Shown in pieces: positions 55,034 through 64,000 of a stretch of DNA of 64,000 bases. How positions within the stretch are numbered: the first letter of the stretch is position 1; each line of letters begins with the position of its first letter. The translations under genes and the position numbers were made by a program. The DNA is from Streptomyces tuirus (lineage in GTDB: Bacteria > Actinomycetota > Actinomycetes > Streptomycetales > Streptomycetaceae). Location: assembly GCA_018195615.1 (NCBI GenBank), contig JAGTPG010000002.1, positions 4,643,501-4,707,500 of the forward strand, given 5' to 3'. The notes under the pieces are model-generated. The model saw only the letters and a program-made list of their open reading frames with translations. It was not told the origin of the DNA and did not search any database.

Positions 55034-55360
55034 TCACCACCACAGCGGGGAGAAGCTGACGGCGGTGTTGTCATTGTCCTGGCCGACGACCGCGAACTCC
55101 GAGCCGTTGACCTGGGCGGTGTTGCTCTGATTCGAGGCGCCTTCGCCGACGGCCTGCTGGTTGGTGGTGGCCGAGGTGCCGAAGTTGTCGCCGCCGACGC
55201 CGCTGCCGAGGACGCCGGACTCGGCCTCCGTGACGGACGCGATCGATCCGTTGTCCGCGAAAGCGCCGTTGTCCGCCGCCGCGACGCCGGTGAAGAGGGC
55301 GGCTGCGAGCGGAAGGGCCGAGGCGGCGGCGATGACGCGGGCGGTACGGATGCTTGCCAT
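55034..55360 (-). CDS. Small secreted Asn/Gln/Gly-rich protein (108 residues)
   Basis: ATG 55360 follows GGAGGGAC. A signal peptide (SIRTARVIAAASALPLAAALFTG) ends at VAA/ADN. The mature chain of about 80 residues has no Cys and is rich in Asn, Gln, Gly, Ser and Thr (GDNFGTSATTNQQAVGEGASNQSNTAQVNGSEF), ending SFSPLWW. The composition and N/Q spacing are like secreted fibre-forming proteins; it does not match chaplin or rodlin motifs. A role at the cell surface is a guess. Confidence 0.7.
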   Translation of the reverse strand: MASIRTARVIAAASALPLAAALFTGVAAADNGAFADNGSIASVTEAESGVLGSGVGGDNFGTSATTNQQAVGEGASNQSNTAQVNGSEFAVVGQDNDNTAVSFSPLWW

Positions 55361-55668
55361 GGTGTTGTCCCTCCAGGACTTCGGAATCAAGTGCTGCTGC
55401 CACCAGGGAAGTTGGCCGACCGCCCTGGTCCGTTGCCCGACGTCGCGAGTCCAGAGTTGCCCACCGAATCCCCGGCGAACCACACCGGAAGCCGCTATTC
55501 GCACGCAAGCGTGATGACAAGTCGATAAACCCCTTCACGTCACTTCAGCCCCAGACAGGAGCGGAAGGGGCGCTTCGAACCCAGGTGCCGCAACGGACGA
55601 AGCGTTCCAGCACTTTTCGCACCCGGCTCGCCGCCCCGGCGCGTCGCACCCGCTCCCTCTTTCCTTTT

Positions 55669-55684
55669 TCGAACGTACGTACGA
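55669..55684. promoter_or_regulatory. SOS-box-like site upstream of the Prim-Pol gene
   Basis: TCGAACGTACGTACGA matches the actinobacterial LexA consensus TCGAAC-N4-GTTCGA except at one position. It ends 11 bp before the ATG at 55695, where LexA would block transcription or initiation. Confidence 0.5.
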
Positions 55685-55694
55685 AACTAGAATC

Positions 55695-56560
55695 ATGGCC
55701 ACCACCGACCGGCAGGCCACGACGCTGGCCCTCGCACACGCCCTGTCAGCCGCCGAACGCGGACTGGCCGTCATCCCCCTGTCCCGCACGAAGCTCCCGG
55801 CACTGCGCTCCCCGCACCGCGACGACCCCGCCCCGTCCCCGTGCCACGGCGAGTGCGGGCGCCCGGGTCACGGGGTCTACGACGCCTCCAGCGACCCGGC
55901 CCGGATCCGGGAACTGTTCGCCGCGGCGCCCTGGGCGACCGGCTACGGCATCGCCTGCGGACTGCCCCCGCACCATCTGATCGGCCTCGACCTGGACGTG
56001 AAGACCGGCACGGACTCCTCGGCCGCCCTGCGCGAGCTGGCCCTGCGGCACCTGTTCACCATCCCCCGACGGTGGTCGTGCTCACCCCGTCCGGCGGGCG
56101 GCACCTGTGGCTGAGCGGCCCGCCCGAGGTTGTCGTCCCCAACTCGGCGGGGCGGCTCGCCCCCGGCATCGACATCCGGGGCGCCGGCGGCTACCTCGTC
56201 GGGCCCGGCTCCCGCACCGGCCAGGGCGTGTACGCCGCGGCCCCGGGGACCGCGCACCTGGCCCCCGCCCCCTGCCCGCGCTCCCTCCTGCGCCTGCTGA
56301 TCCCGCCGCCCCGCGTCCCCCACCCCACGTCCGCGTCGGCCGGCGGACACGGCCAGGGCCTGATCCACTTCGTCCTCGCCGCGCACGAGGGCCAGCGCAA
56401 CACCCGGCTGTTCTGGGCGGCCTGCCGGGCGTACGAGGACGGCATCGGACCCGCGCTCGTCGACGCCCTGGTCGACGCGGCGGTCGACACCGGCCTGACC
56501 GAACGCGAGGCCCGGGCCACGGTCGCGTCGGCGGCACGGATGACAGGGCACCGGCCGTGA
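55695..56560 (+). CDS. Bifunctional DNA primase/polymerase (Prim-Pol), frameshifted
   Basis: Archaeo-eukaryotic-primase-like domain: ALSAAERGLAVIPLSRTKLPAL, CGRPGHGVYDASSDPARIRELF, the catalytic metal motif LDLDVKTG (DxD), and after one missing C in the run at 56063-56067, TVVVLTPSGGRHLWLSGP with the conserved His. It then has GIDIRGAGGYLVGPGS and a helical C-terminus. About 290 residues. Stand-alone Prim-Pols can prime and extend DNA across damage or serve mobile elements; no helicase or phage genes are near. A candidate SOS box precedes it. Confidence 0.9.
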
Positions 56561-56562
56561 CG

Positions 56563-56602
56563 GGGGCCGGGCGGGCCGGGCGGGCCGGGCGGGCCGGACT
56601 CC
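56563..56602. repeat. 9-bp GC repeat, about four copies
   Basis: CCGGGCGGG is repeated about four times in the 88 bp between the Prim-Pol and the next gene. Confidence 0.85.
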
Positions 56603-56648
56603 GAACGAACCAGGACGGGAAACCGCCCGCGAACACCGAAAGACCTCC

Positions 56649-57113
56649 ATGCAACACCGCCTCAAGGTGCCGGCCATGGCGCTCGCACGCCTCGTCCTGG
56701 CCTCCGGCCGTTCGGTGGACCTCGCCGAGCTGCGGTTCTCGTCCACGTACGGCGACCTGCTGGAGGGCTATCCCTGCCGACCGGTCAACGACCTGCGGAT
56801 CCGGGGTCTGCTGCGCGCCGCCCGGCTGGCCCACCCCGGCACACCGGTCCATCTCGTGCCGCCGCCGCGCGAGTATCCCGACCAGTACGCGGGCGGCCTC
56901 GGCCCCGTCGAGGTCCTGCCCGCCGTGGCCTGTCTCGGCACGTTCCACTCCACGGCCCTCGACCCGGTCCACGACCCGGTGCTGTACCGCTCGCGCCTCG
57001 CCGTCGTCTGGTTCCAGTCCACGCCTCACCTGCCGTCGGGCTGCGACGCGGAGCCCGCGCTGCGGGACCTCGACTGGGCGGGACTGGCCAGGGACACGCG
57101 GGCGCCCGCGTAG
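56649..57113 (+). CDS. Hypothetical protein (154 residues)
   Basis: ATG 56649 (MQHRLKVPAMALARLVLASGRSVDLAELRFSSTYGDLLEGYPCRPVND), conserved-looking but of no family I recognise. No signal peptide or membrane segment. It follows the Prim-Pol gene on the same strand and ends 9 bp before the DinB gene, so it is likely in one operon with it. Confidence 0.65.
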   Translation: MQHRLKVPAMALARLVLASGRSVDLAELRFSSTYGDLLEGYPCRPVNDLRIRGLLRAARLAHPGTPVHLVPPPREYPDQYAGGLGPVEVLPAVACLGTFHSTALDPVHDPVLYRSRLAVVWFQSTPHLPSGCDAEPALRDLDWAGLARDTRAPA

Positions 57114-57122
57114 GGTCGCCCG

Positions 57123-57671
57123 ATGAGCGTTTCGAGCGTTTCCCGAACGGAACTGCTGCGCTGGCAGTTCGAGTTGACCTGGTCGCTGTTCGAGTACCAC
57201 CTGGAGCGGATCGAGCCGGAGGACTTCCTCTGGGAGCCCGCGCCGCTCTGCTGGACGATGCACGAGGGCCCCGACGGCACGTGGGTGCCGGACTGGGCCG
57301 AGACCGAACCGGATCCCGTGCCCGTGCCCACCATCGCGTGGGTGAGCTGGCACATCGGCTGGTGGTGGAGCGTCACCCTCGACCACGCGCAGGGCCGGCC
57401 GCCCCGCGACCGCACGGACGTCCAGTGGCCCGGCGCGGGCGCCGCGACCGTCGAGTGGCTGCGTGGCCTGCGCACGGAGTGGCTGACGGCCCTCGACCGC
57501 CTCACCGACACGGACCTGGACGCCAAGGCGCCGTTCCCGTGGCCGGACGACCCCCAGTACACCGTCGCCCACATGGCGGGCTGGGTGAACGCCGAACTGA
57601 TAAAGAACGCGAGCGAGATCGGCCAACTCCGGCTGCTGCGGGCCGCGTCGGCGCCAGGGTCCGGCGCGTAG
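57123..57671 (+). CDS. DinB family protein
   Basis: A 182-residue intact four-helix DinB/YfiT-like protein: RTELLRWQFELTWSLFEYHLERIEPEDFLWEPAP, WVSWHIGWWWSVTLDHAQG and DDPQYTVAHMAGWVNAELIKNASEIGQL. The three spaced His (WHIGW, LDH, AHMAGW) form the usual metal site. These are bacillithiol/mycothiol-dependent-transferase-like proteins; substrate unknown. Confidence 0.88.
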   Translation: MSVSSVSRTELLRWQFELTWSLFEYHLERIEPEDFLWEPAPLCWTMHEGPDGTWVPDWAETEPDPVPVPTIAWVSWHIGWWWSVTLDHAQGRPPRDRTDVQWPGAGAATVEWLRGLRTEWLTALDRLTDTDLDAKAPFPWPDDPQYTVAHMAGWVNAELIKNASEIGQLRLLRAASAPGSGA

Positions 57672-58000
57672 CGGTGCACCGTCGCCGACGGGCCTCGAAA
57701 CCGAGCCGCTCGCAGAGGCCGTGCGCGGCGGGGCGGTCGGGCCGAGGGGGTGAGGCCGACGGTGCGAGCCCCGGCGTGCCGGGCGATCCGCAGGGCCTCC
57801 TCGACGAGCAGGCCGGCGATGCCCCGCCCGCGCGCCGCGTCGTCGACGACCACGTCCTCGACACGGCTCCACAGCCCGGACCGCAGGGGCAGCAGCGCCG
57901 GCGTCAGGGTGCCGGTGATCGCGTCACCGGCCCGGGCCACGAGCATCGTGGTGGCGTCACGCCCCGGGCCCGTCTCGGAGGGCTGGGGGAGCGGGCGCGG
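57660..58000 (-). pseudogene. GNAT acetyltransferase fragment, frameshifted and apparently N-truncated
   Basis: The minus strand shows LVARAGDAITGTLTPALLPLRSGLWSRVEDVVVDDAARGRGIAGLLVEEALRIARHAGARTVGLT, the acetyl-CoA-binding core (RGRGIAG) of a GNAT enzyme. The expected PDRPAAHGLCERLGFEA and a final HRY follow in two other frames, so at least two bases are missing. The usual N-terminal third is not recognisable before the divergent gene at 58086, and the end overlaps the DinB stop. It may be a decayed gene rather than only misassembled. Confidence 0.65.
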
Positions 58001-58085
58001 AGTCGTCGGGCAGGCGTCACGTCGCCGGGCAGGCTCTGGAGCGATCCAGGCGGCGGGGGCGGGGCGGGCGTGGGATCGTGGGGAC

Positions 58086-58658
58086 ATGGCCATCGACGTT
58101 CGTCCGGCTGCGGACTTCGAGGACGTGCGTGCCGTGCTCGGGCCGAAGTCGCCCGGGGCGAACGTCTGCTGGTGCCTGAGCTACCGGATCCCCTCCAAGC
58201 TCAACAACGAGCTGCGCGGACCGGCCCGCGGCGAGTACGTCGCCGAGCTGTGCCGTGCGGAGCCCGCCCCGGGCGTGCTCGCCTACGACGGTGACGAACC
58301 CGTCGGCTGGGCCGCCGTCGCCCCGCGCGCGGACACCTCCTTCGCCCGCAACCGCAAGATCCCGCACGTCGACGACCTGCCCGTCTGGTCGCTGTGGTGC
58401 GTCCGGGTCCGCCCCGGTCACCGCAAGCAGGGCATCTCGCACGCCCTCATCGCGGGCGCGGTCGAGTTCGCCCGCGCCCACGGCGCACCGGTCGTCGAGG
58501 CCTACCCGCTCGACAACGGTGACGCCAAGGTCGACCTGACGATGGCGTACGCCGGCCTCCGGAAGAACTTCGAACGCGCCGGCTTCACCTACACGGCGGC
58601 CACCACCTCGGTGCTGGCCGGTCATCCCCGCATTCTGATGCGCCTCGACCTGCGCTGA
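58086..58658 (+). CDS. GNAT family N-acetyltransferase
   Basis: Intact, 190 residues from ATG 58086. FEDVRAVLGPKSPGANVCWCLSYRIPSKLNNELRGPARGEYV is the N-terminal block of a group often annotated near AAC/MOP-type GNATs. The acetyl-CoA motif is WCVRVRPGHRKQGISHALIAGAVEFARAHGA and the C-terminus is YAGLRKNFERAGFTYTAATTSVLAGHPRILMRLDL. Substrate unknown. Confidence 0.9.
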   Translation: MAIDVRPAADFEDVRAVLGPKSPGANVCWCLSYRIPSKLNNELRGPARGEYVAELCRAEPAPGVLAYDGDEPVGWAAVAPRADTSFARNRKIPHVDDLPVWSLWCVRVRPGHRKQGISHALIAGAVEFARAHGAPVVEAYPLDNGDAKVDLTMAYAGLRKNFERAGFTYTAATTSVLAGHPRILMRLDLR

Positions 58659-58666
58659 AAAAGAAA

Positions 58667-58704
58667 CCCGACCGCTGGCGACGGGGGATGCACCAGCGGT
58701 CGGG
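58667..58704 (+). terminator. Terminator after the GNAT gene
   Basis: CCCGACCGCTGG and CCAGCGGTCGGG form a perfect 12-bp stem with a 14-base loop, starting 8 bp after the stop. Confidence 0.85.
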
Positions 58705-58851
58705 CTATGGCCAAGGGTAACAAGCGCTTACGCCCGTGAGCCGACCGTCCGTCAGTAAAACCAGGGTTGTGACTCGTATCACTCAACTGTCACGGAAAAC
58801 CGCCCTGTTGCGCCGCCCCGTTGCGCCGCCCTGTCGTGCGATCCGGTCCCG

Positions 58852-61800
58852 TCAGCTGTCGCACGGCGCATCGTACGAGAGGCGGGACAGGTACTCGTCC
58901 CAGGTGTCCCGCGTCAGAACACCCCGGGTCATCGAGCAGATACGGTCCACGGCCTGGTCGACCTCCAGGTCCCAGAGGCGGATCGTGTCGGTGCCGCTCG
59001 ACACCCCGAGGATGCGGCTGTTCGGGCTGAACGAAAGGAAGCCGCCGCTCTTGGCGTCGGGGCTCATCGACTGGCCGATCGCGGTGGCCCTGGTGGGGTG
59101 GGAGACGTTCCAGAGCCGGACGGTGCCGTCGTTGCCGCCGCTCGCCAGAGTGTGGCCGTCCCCGCTGAACGTCAGTGACACGACCGCTTCCGTGTGGCCC
59201 TTGAGGCTCGCGATACCGGAGGCCCTGGCGGGGTCCGCGATGTCCCACAGCCGGACGGAGTTGTCGTCGCCGCCGCTGGCGAGCGTACGGCCGTCGGGGC
59301 TGTAGGCGAGGACGTTGACCGCGCCCAGGTGCCCCTTGAGTGGTGCACCGAGCTGGACGGCACGGCCGGGGTCGGCCACGTTCCACAGCCGGATGGTGCC
59401 GTCCGCGCTGCCGCTGGCCAGCGTGCGGCCGTCCTGGCTGAAGACGAGGGAGTTGACGTAGCCCTTGTGACCGCTGAGCGGGCCGCCGAGCCGGCGGGGG
59501 CGGGACGGGTCGCTGACGTTCCACAGCTGAATGGTGCGGTCGTCGTAGGTGGTCGCCAGGACCTTCCCGTCCGGGCTGAAGGCCACCGCGTCGGCGAACC
59601 GGAAGCGCAGTGCGACGGGGGACCCGTAGCGGACGGGGTGCTCCGGATCGGCGAGATTCCACAGCTGCACGGCCCGGCTGCCCGTCAGCACCGCGAGCGT
59701 GCGGCCGTCCGCGGAGAACGCCAGCGACCGCACGTCTCCCTTCCCGGGCCGGAACGGCTCTCCCATCGGCACGGGCCGACCGGGCTTGCGCACGTCCCAC
59801 AGCCGGATCCGTTCGTCGCGCCCCGCCGTCACGAGCATCCGCCCGTCCGGCCCGAACGCGCCTATCCGGCCGGTCATGTCCGACGTCGGCAGCGACCACA
59901 GGCGGACCGTGTTGTCGCCCGCGCCGGTGGCGAGGGTGCGTCCGTCGGGGCTGAAGCCGAGCGCGTACATCTCGCCGCTGCTGCCGGCGAGGGGCCCGCC
60001 TACCTGCGACGCGTGTGCCGGATCACCGACCTTCCACAGACTCGCCGTGCTGTCCGCGCTGGCCGCGGCGAGCATGCCGCCGTCGGGGCTGAAGGCCACG
60101 GACCACACCGCCCCGGTGTGGCCGGTCAGCGGCGCCCCGATCGGTGTCGGGCGGCGTCGATCGGCCATGTTCCAGAGCCGGACGGTGTTGTCGCTGCTGC
60201 CGCTGGCGAGCGTACGGCCGTCCGGGCTGAAGGCCACCGAGTGCACCGTGGCGGTGTGGCCGGTCAGCGGCTCACCTGCCCGTGCGGGACGCCGGCGGTC
60301 GGTCACGTCCCACAGCCGGATCGTGCCGTCGTCGCCACCGGCCGCCAGGGTCCGGCCGTCCGGACTGAACGCCACGGAACGCACGGCGGCGGTGTGCCCG
60401 GTCAGGGGCTTGCCCAGGGGCTTCGGACGCCGCGGATCGGCCACGTCCCACAGCCGCACGGTGTGATCGTCGCCGACGGAGGCCAGCGTGCGTCCGTCCG
60501 GGCTGAAGGCGATCAAGTAGATCGTGCCGTCATGGCCGGTCAGCGGTCGGCCGAGCGGCTGCGGGCGGCCGGGGTGCGTCACGTCCCAGAGCCGGATCGT
60601 GCCGTCGTCGCCGGCGCTGGCGAGGGTACGGCCGTCCGGGCTGAAGACCGCGCTGCTCACCCAGCTGGTGTGGCCGGTCAGCGGTTTGCCCAGGGGCTTC
60701 GGACGCTGCGGATCGGCCACGTCCCACAGGCGCACGGTCCGGTCGTAGCTGGCCGTGGCCAGGGTCCGGCCGTCCGGGCTGAACGTCGTGAGGTAGACGG
60801 CGCCCGTGTGACCGACCAGGGGTGTGGCCAGCGGGGCGTTCACGATGGAGATCAGGCGGCTGTTCGCGCCCTCGTCGTCCGGCCGCAGCCGGTGCGCCAC
60901 CAGGTCGAGCTGCGCGGACAGCGACGGATCCGTGTACTGGACGCGATCGGCCTGGGCGAGCACCTGCTCGAAGACGGCCTCGTCGCGCTGTTTCCAGGCG
61001 ACGACGGCCGACCCGACGGCCAGGATCGCCAGCGCGACCAGCGCCGCCACCGCACCCCGGCTGATCCAGATGATGCGCCTGCGCAGCCTGACCGACGCGG
61101 CCAGGAACTCCACCGCGCTCCGGGTCAGAAACGTGTCGCCGGCGGATTTCGCCCACCCGTGGGCCTGCTCCAGACGGGAGCCCCGGTAGAGCAGGGAGGT
61201 GTCGCGGTCCGACTCCTCCCAGGCCCGGCCGTCCTCCTCCAGGCGCTGGCGCAGCAGATTGCCCTGCCGGTCGTCGTCGATCCAGTCGCGCAGGCGCGGC
61301 CAGGCGTGCAGCAGCGCCTCGTGGGTGATCTCCACGGTCTCCGCGTCGAGCGTCACCAGGCGGGCGCGGACCAGCGCCTCCAGGGACTCCTCGGTCTTCC
61401 CGGGATCGGTCGACTCCTCCGCCAGCTGGCGCCGGGTCCCGCGCCTGCGCGTGGCCTGGGTGTCCTCGCCCAGCCGGACCAGCCTGAGCAGGAGCAGCCG
61501 GGCCGCGGTGCGGGCCGCCGGATCGAGGCCGGACCAGGCGCGCTCGGCGGTCGCCGCGACCGCGCCCTGGATGCCGCCGGCCGCGCGGTAGCCGGCGAGC
61601 GTCAGCCGGCCGGCCTTCCTGCGCTGCCAGGTGGCCAGCAGGGCGTGCGAGAGCAGGGGCAGCACGCCCGCGTCGTGCGCCCCGCGCGGGCCGTCGGCGC
61701 TGACCTCCCGGACGATCAGCTCCGCCAGGCCCGGCTCCAGCTCCAGGCCGACGGCCTTGGCCGGGCCCGTCACGGCCTCGCGCAGCTCCGCGGTGGTCAG

Positions 61801-63460
61801 CGGCCCCAGCACCATGTGCCGGTGCTGGAGCGCGTCGGCCAGTTCGGGATACCTGAGGCACTGCTCGTAGAAGTCGGCCCGTATGCCGAGCACGACGACC
61901 GCCGGAGCCGGGTCGTCGGGACCGGCCGGCGAGCACGCGGCGTGCAGGACCTCGACGAATGCACGCCGGTCCGCCTCGTCCGGGCAGAGGGTGAACATCT
62001 CCTCGAACTGATCCACGATGACGACCGGCCGCGCCCCGGGCGCCTCCCGCCGCACCCAGGCAGAGACAGCGGCCCGGACGGCTTCCGGGGTGGGGGCGGT
62101 GCGGGGGCCCGGGGTGGGGGCGGCGCCGGGGTGCGGGGCCGGTGCGGTGCCGTGGTCCGGGGCGGAGCCAGGGCCTGGGTGCGCAGCGGAGGCAGCACCG
62201 GGCCCCGGGGCGGGGGCAGTGCCGGGGTGCGGAGTGGAAGCGGTGCCGTGGTCCGGGGCGGGGTAGTGCCGGAGCCTGGGGCGGGGGCAGCACCGGGGCC
62301 TGGGGCGGGGGCAGCGCCGGGCCCCGGAGCAGAGGCAGCACCGGGCCCCGGAGCAGAGGCAGCGCCGGATTGCGGAGCGGGGACAGCTCCCGGTCCCCGA
62401 GAGGAGGCAGCACCGTCGCCCGGAGGCGAGGCGGGCGGTGGGTCGACGGCGGTGGTGGCGGAGCCCGGCACTCCCGGTCCGGAGGTGCCGACGGGCCCCT
62501 CCGGACCCGGTTCCGCCGCGGCGGAGGCGTCGGAGTGCTCTGGTGCGGGCGTGCTCGAGCTACCGGAGGTCCCGGCTCCGACCCCCTCCCCGGCCGAGCC
62601 AACGGCCGCTCCGACTCCGGTCCCTCCCCGCCCGAGCCACCGGACGCCCCCACTCCCCTCCGGCCCACGCCCGAACCACCGGAGGCCGACACCCCGGCCC
62701 CCTCCCCAGCCCAGACGACGGGCCCGAGTTCGGGGATACGCCGGGTCAGCTCCGCCAGCGGGTCACCGCCCGGTACGAGCTGGACGACTTTGCCCGGCCG
62801 GCCCTTCTCGTCGCCGTCGCCGTCGTCACCGTCGCCGCCGCCCAGCGCGCCGGCCCGCAGCGCGGGCACCAGGCCCGCGTTCAGCAGTGAGGACTTCCCC
62901 GCCCCCGACGCGCCCACCAGCATGACCAGACCGCCCCGGTCCGCCACGGCCCGGAGCTGGGCGACGAGCGTGTCCGTACTCCGCTCCCGGCCGAAGAACC
63001 AATTGGCGTCCTCCAGGCGGTACGAGGCCAGACCCCGGTACGGGCACACCCCTCCGGGCGCGGGCGGGGCATCGGCCGGAGGCCCCTCCTCCGCGGAGGA
63101 CGCCGCACCGCGCTCGCCGACCGGGTCGGCCACCGCGCTCTCCCACAGCCGCTGCCACTGACCGATGTCGTACAGCCCCGAGGACACCGGCGTGGGCCGC
63201 ACCCGGCGCGCTTCGGGGATCAGCACCTGCAGCACCGCCGCGAGGGCCGTGAACTGAGCGGGGACGTTCCGGGCCCGCCGCCAGTCACTGATGCGCTGGG
63301 CGGACACCCGCACGGGACGCCCGCGTTCGTCGATCCGCTGCAGCCGTACGACCGCTTCGGACACACGTTTGAGTGGAGGGTTCCCGGCTTCCTTGTACAG
63401 CAGTGCGAGGCGTTCCGCGAAGGCGGTGCGTGCCCCCGAGTCGGAACCCAAGGTCTCCAC
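58852..63460 (-). CDS. Transmembrane nSTAND NTPase with N-terminal HTH and 14 WD40 repeats, frameshifted
   Basis: GTG 63460 follows GAGGAAGAGAAGGA. Order: a small XRE-like helix-turn-helix (AQRISDWRRARNVPAQFTALAAVLQVL, residues about 50-80); the motif YRGLASYRLEDANWFFGRE; Walker A VGASGAGKSSLLNAGL; a Gly/Ala/Pro-rich insert encoded at 62100-62760; Walker B VVIVDQFEEMFTLC; winged-helix/helical STAND region (VRARLVTLDAETVEITHEALLHAWPRL); one transmembrane helix (IIWISRGAVAALVALAILAVGSAVVAW); then 14 WD40 blades of the type FSPDGRTLASGSDD.TVRLWDV, enough for two seven-bladed propellers. At least two bases are missing (about 62265 and 62590), both in the insert. Total about 1,535 residues. Such STAND proteins sense ligands and oligomerise; regulation or phage defence are both possible. 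Confidence 0.85.
62100..62420. repeat. 24-bp coding minisatellite inside the NTPase domain
   Basis: Degenerate 24-bp units such as GGAGCAGAGGCAGCACCGGG and CTGGGGCGGGGGCAGCACCG repeat about a dozen times. They encode an APGPGAAP-type octapeptide between Walker A and Walker B on the minus strand. Confidence 0.88.
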
Positions 63461-63822
63461 TCCTTCTCTTCCTCTTCTACGCCGGACATCCGGACCGGAA
63501 AACTCACTCTATACGTCTGACCTGCGGTAATACCGTCCACCCGGAACCGGAGACTCCTCGTCGGGAGCCGTAACTGGCAGGATCCCGATCCAGCGGCGCA
63601 TCCATCCGGTCGGCTTCCATCGGAGTCCGACGACGGTAGCTCCACCGTTCGGTACCGGTCCCCACGAGGGGAGGGACCGGTACCGGACGACGTGGTGATC
63701 CTCCCCTGCGGACGGCGCCTTCCAACCCTGGATTACTGACGGACCGTCAGTTATGGTCGGCCTGCCGTGGCCCGGCCCGGCCCGCCTTACCGCTTCCGGA
63801 GCGACGTACAGGGGTGAGCGCA
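63461..63822. other. Divergent intergenic region, no gene seen
   Basis: About 360 bp between two divergent genes. It holds a 13-bp inverted repeat, CGGTACCGGTCCC (63650-63662) and GGGACCGGTACCG (63673-63685), and the operator at 63736. No supported ORF. Confidence 0.6.
63736..63750. promoter_or_regulatory. TetR-type palindromic operator before the right-edge gene
   Basis: CTGACGGACCGTCAG, flanked by A/T to make a 17-bp palindrome, lies 73 bp upstream of the gene at 63823. It is one base different from the site at 54872-54886. Confidence 0.7.
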
Positions 63823-64000
63823 GTGGAGACACGTCCCGAGAGCCCACGACCGCAGGGCACACCACGCTGGGTGGCGATGTACCACCGGCCGGCCGACGGA
63901 TCCTGGCGCGCGGCCGCGGAGTCACCCCACCGCCCGCCCGTGCTGTACGCCCTCGGCGAGATGACCCAGACCCTGCGCGCGCGTGCGGAGGACGTGACCT
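63823..64000 (+). CDS. Partial CDS at the right edge, function unknown
   Basis: GTG 63823 follows AGGGG at RBS distance; GTG 63814 in the same frame is the alternative. The 59 visible residues (ETRPESPRPQGTPRWVAMYHRPADGSWRAAAESPHRPPVLYALGEM) show no known motif. A palindromic operator lies in its promoter. Confidence 0.6.
   Translation, partial: METRPESPRPQGTPRWVAMYHRPADGSWRAAAESPHRPPVLYALGEMTQTLRARAEDVT

Noticed and set aside
55034..55360. Chaplin or rodlin assignment for the secreted protein
   Set aside because: There is no chaplin GNxxxxPVxxxVxxCGNT-type core and no cysteine; rodlin motifs are also absent.
59194..62925. A 1,243-codon open frame on the plus strand opposite the nSTAND gene
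   Set aside because: It is an antisense shadow produced by high GC and by the repeated WD40 sequence. It has no RBS or recognisable motif, while the minus strand encodes a complete domain series.

Overview
The window is chromosomal DNA of a Streptomyces (very high GC with strong third-position G/C bias, GTG starts, SsgB-era developmental neighbours such as sigF/sigN-type sigma factors, GAF-ANTAR and SpoIIE-type regulators, IdeR/DmdR iron box). From memory the order upp, tadA, tandem sigF/sigN, a MarR-MFS pair, a two-component system and a SigE-family sigma factor resembles the S. coelicolor SCO40xx core region; I could not run a comparison. Nothing here looks like a prophage, IS element or CRISPR array.

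Layout. 1-4.7 kb: a partial ATPase, a pyrimidine-dimer-glycosylase-like protein and a PAS-GAF-SpoIIE-HATPase phosphatase. 4.9-8.3 kb: DUF72, CopC/CopD-type copper protein, cupin. 8.3-12.2 kb: an iron-box-controlled divergent locus, with a penicillin-acylase/GNAT/cupin operon to the left and a siderophore-interacting flavoprotein to the right. 12.3-19.5 kb: housekeeping genes (HhH-GPD repair, HerA-like ATPase, LytR_C protein, upp, tadA with its partner, tRNA-Ser, Dabb). 19.7-22.3 kb: two paralogous SigF-type sigma factors and dispersed palindromes. 22.4-26.5 kb: MarR, a DHA2 MFS pump with carboxypeptidase-regulatory-like repeats, and a YceI protein. 26.5-31.5 kb: two GAF-ANTAR regulators, STAS, a PPOX-class oxidoreductase, and TetR with its MFS pump. 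31.5-37.4 kb: two glycosyltransferases and a two-component system, tightly coupled. 37.6-42.5 kb: small genes, three regulators, a small secreted-protein/membrane-protein pair, two tRNAs and a subtilisin inhibitor. 42.9-51.4 kb: a giant PAS/receiver protein, a chloramphenicol-type exporter next to an MFS remnant, and an acyl-CoA ligase. 51.5-54.9 kb: a SigE-family sigma factor and a MaoC-DUF35/MaoC/lipid-transfer-thiolase operon like a steroid side-chain module. 55-58.7 kb: a secreted protein, Prim-Pol, DinB and GNAT. 58.9-63.5 kb: a transmembrane nSTAND NTPase with 14 WD40 blades. The right edge cuts a gene.

Two things dominate the window. First, roughly 30 or more genes' worth of reading-frame breaks are present, and those I resolved are all explained by one missing base in a short G or C run; this points to uncorrected assembly indels, so most 'broken' genes below are probably intact in the organism. 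I give each such gene as one feature spanning its pieces. Second, many proteins carry coding minisatellites (9, 24, 27, 30, 48 bp periods), including inserts inside conserved catalytic domains.
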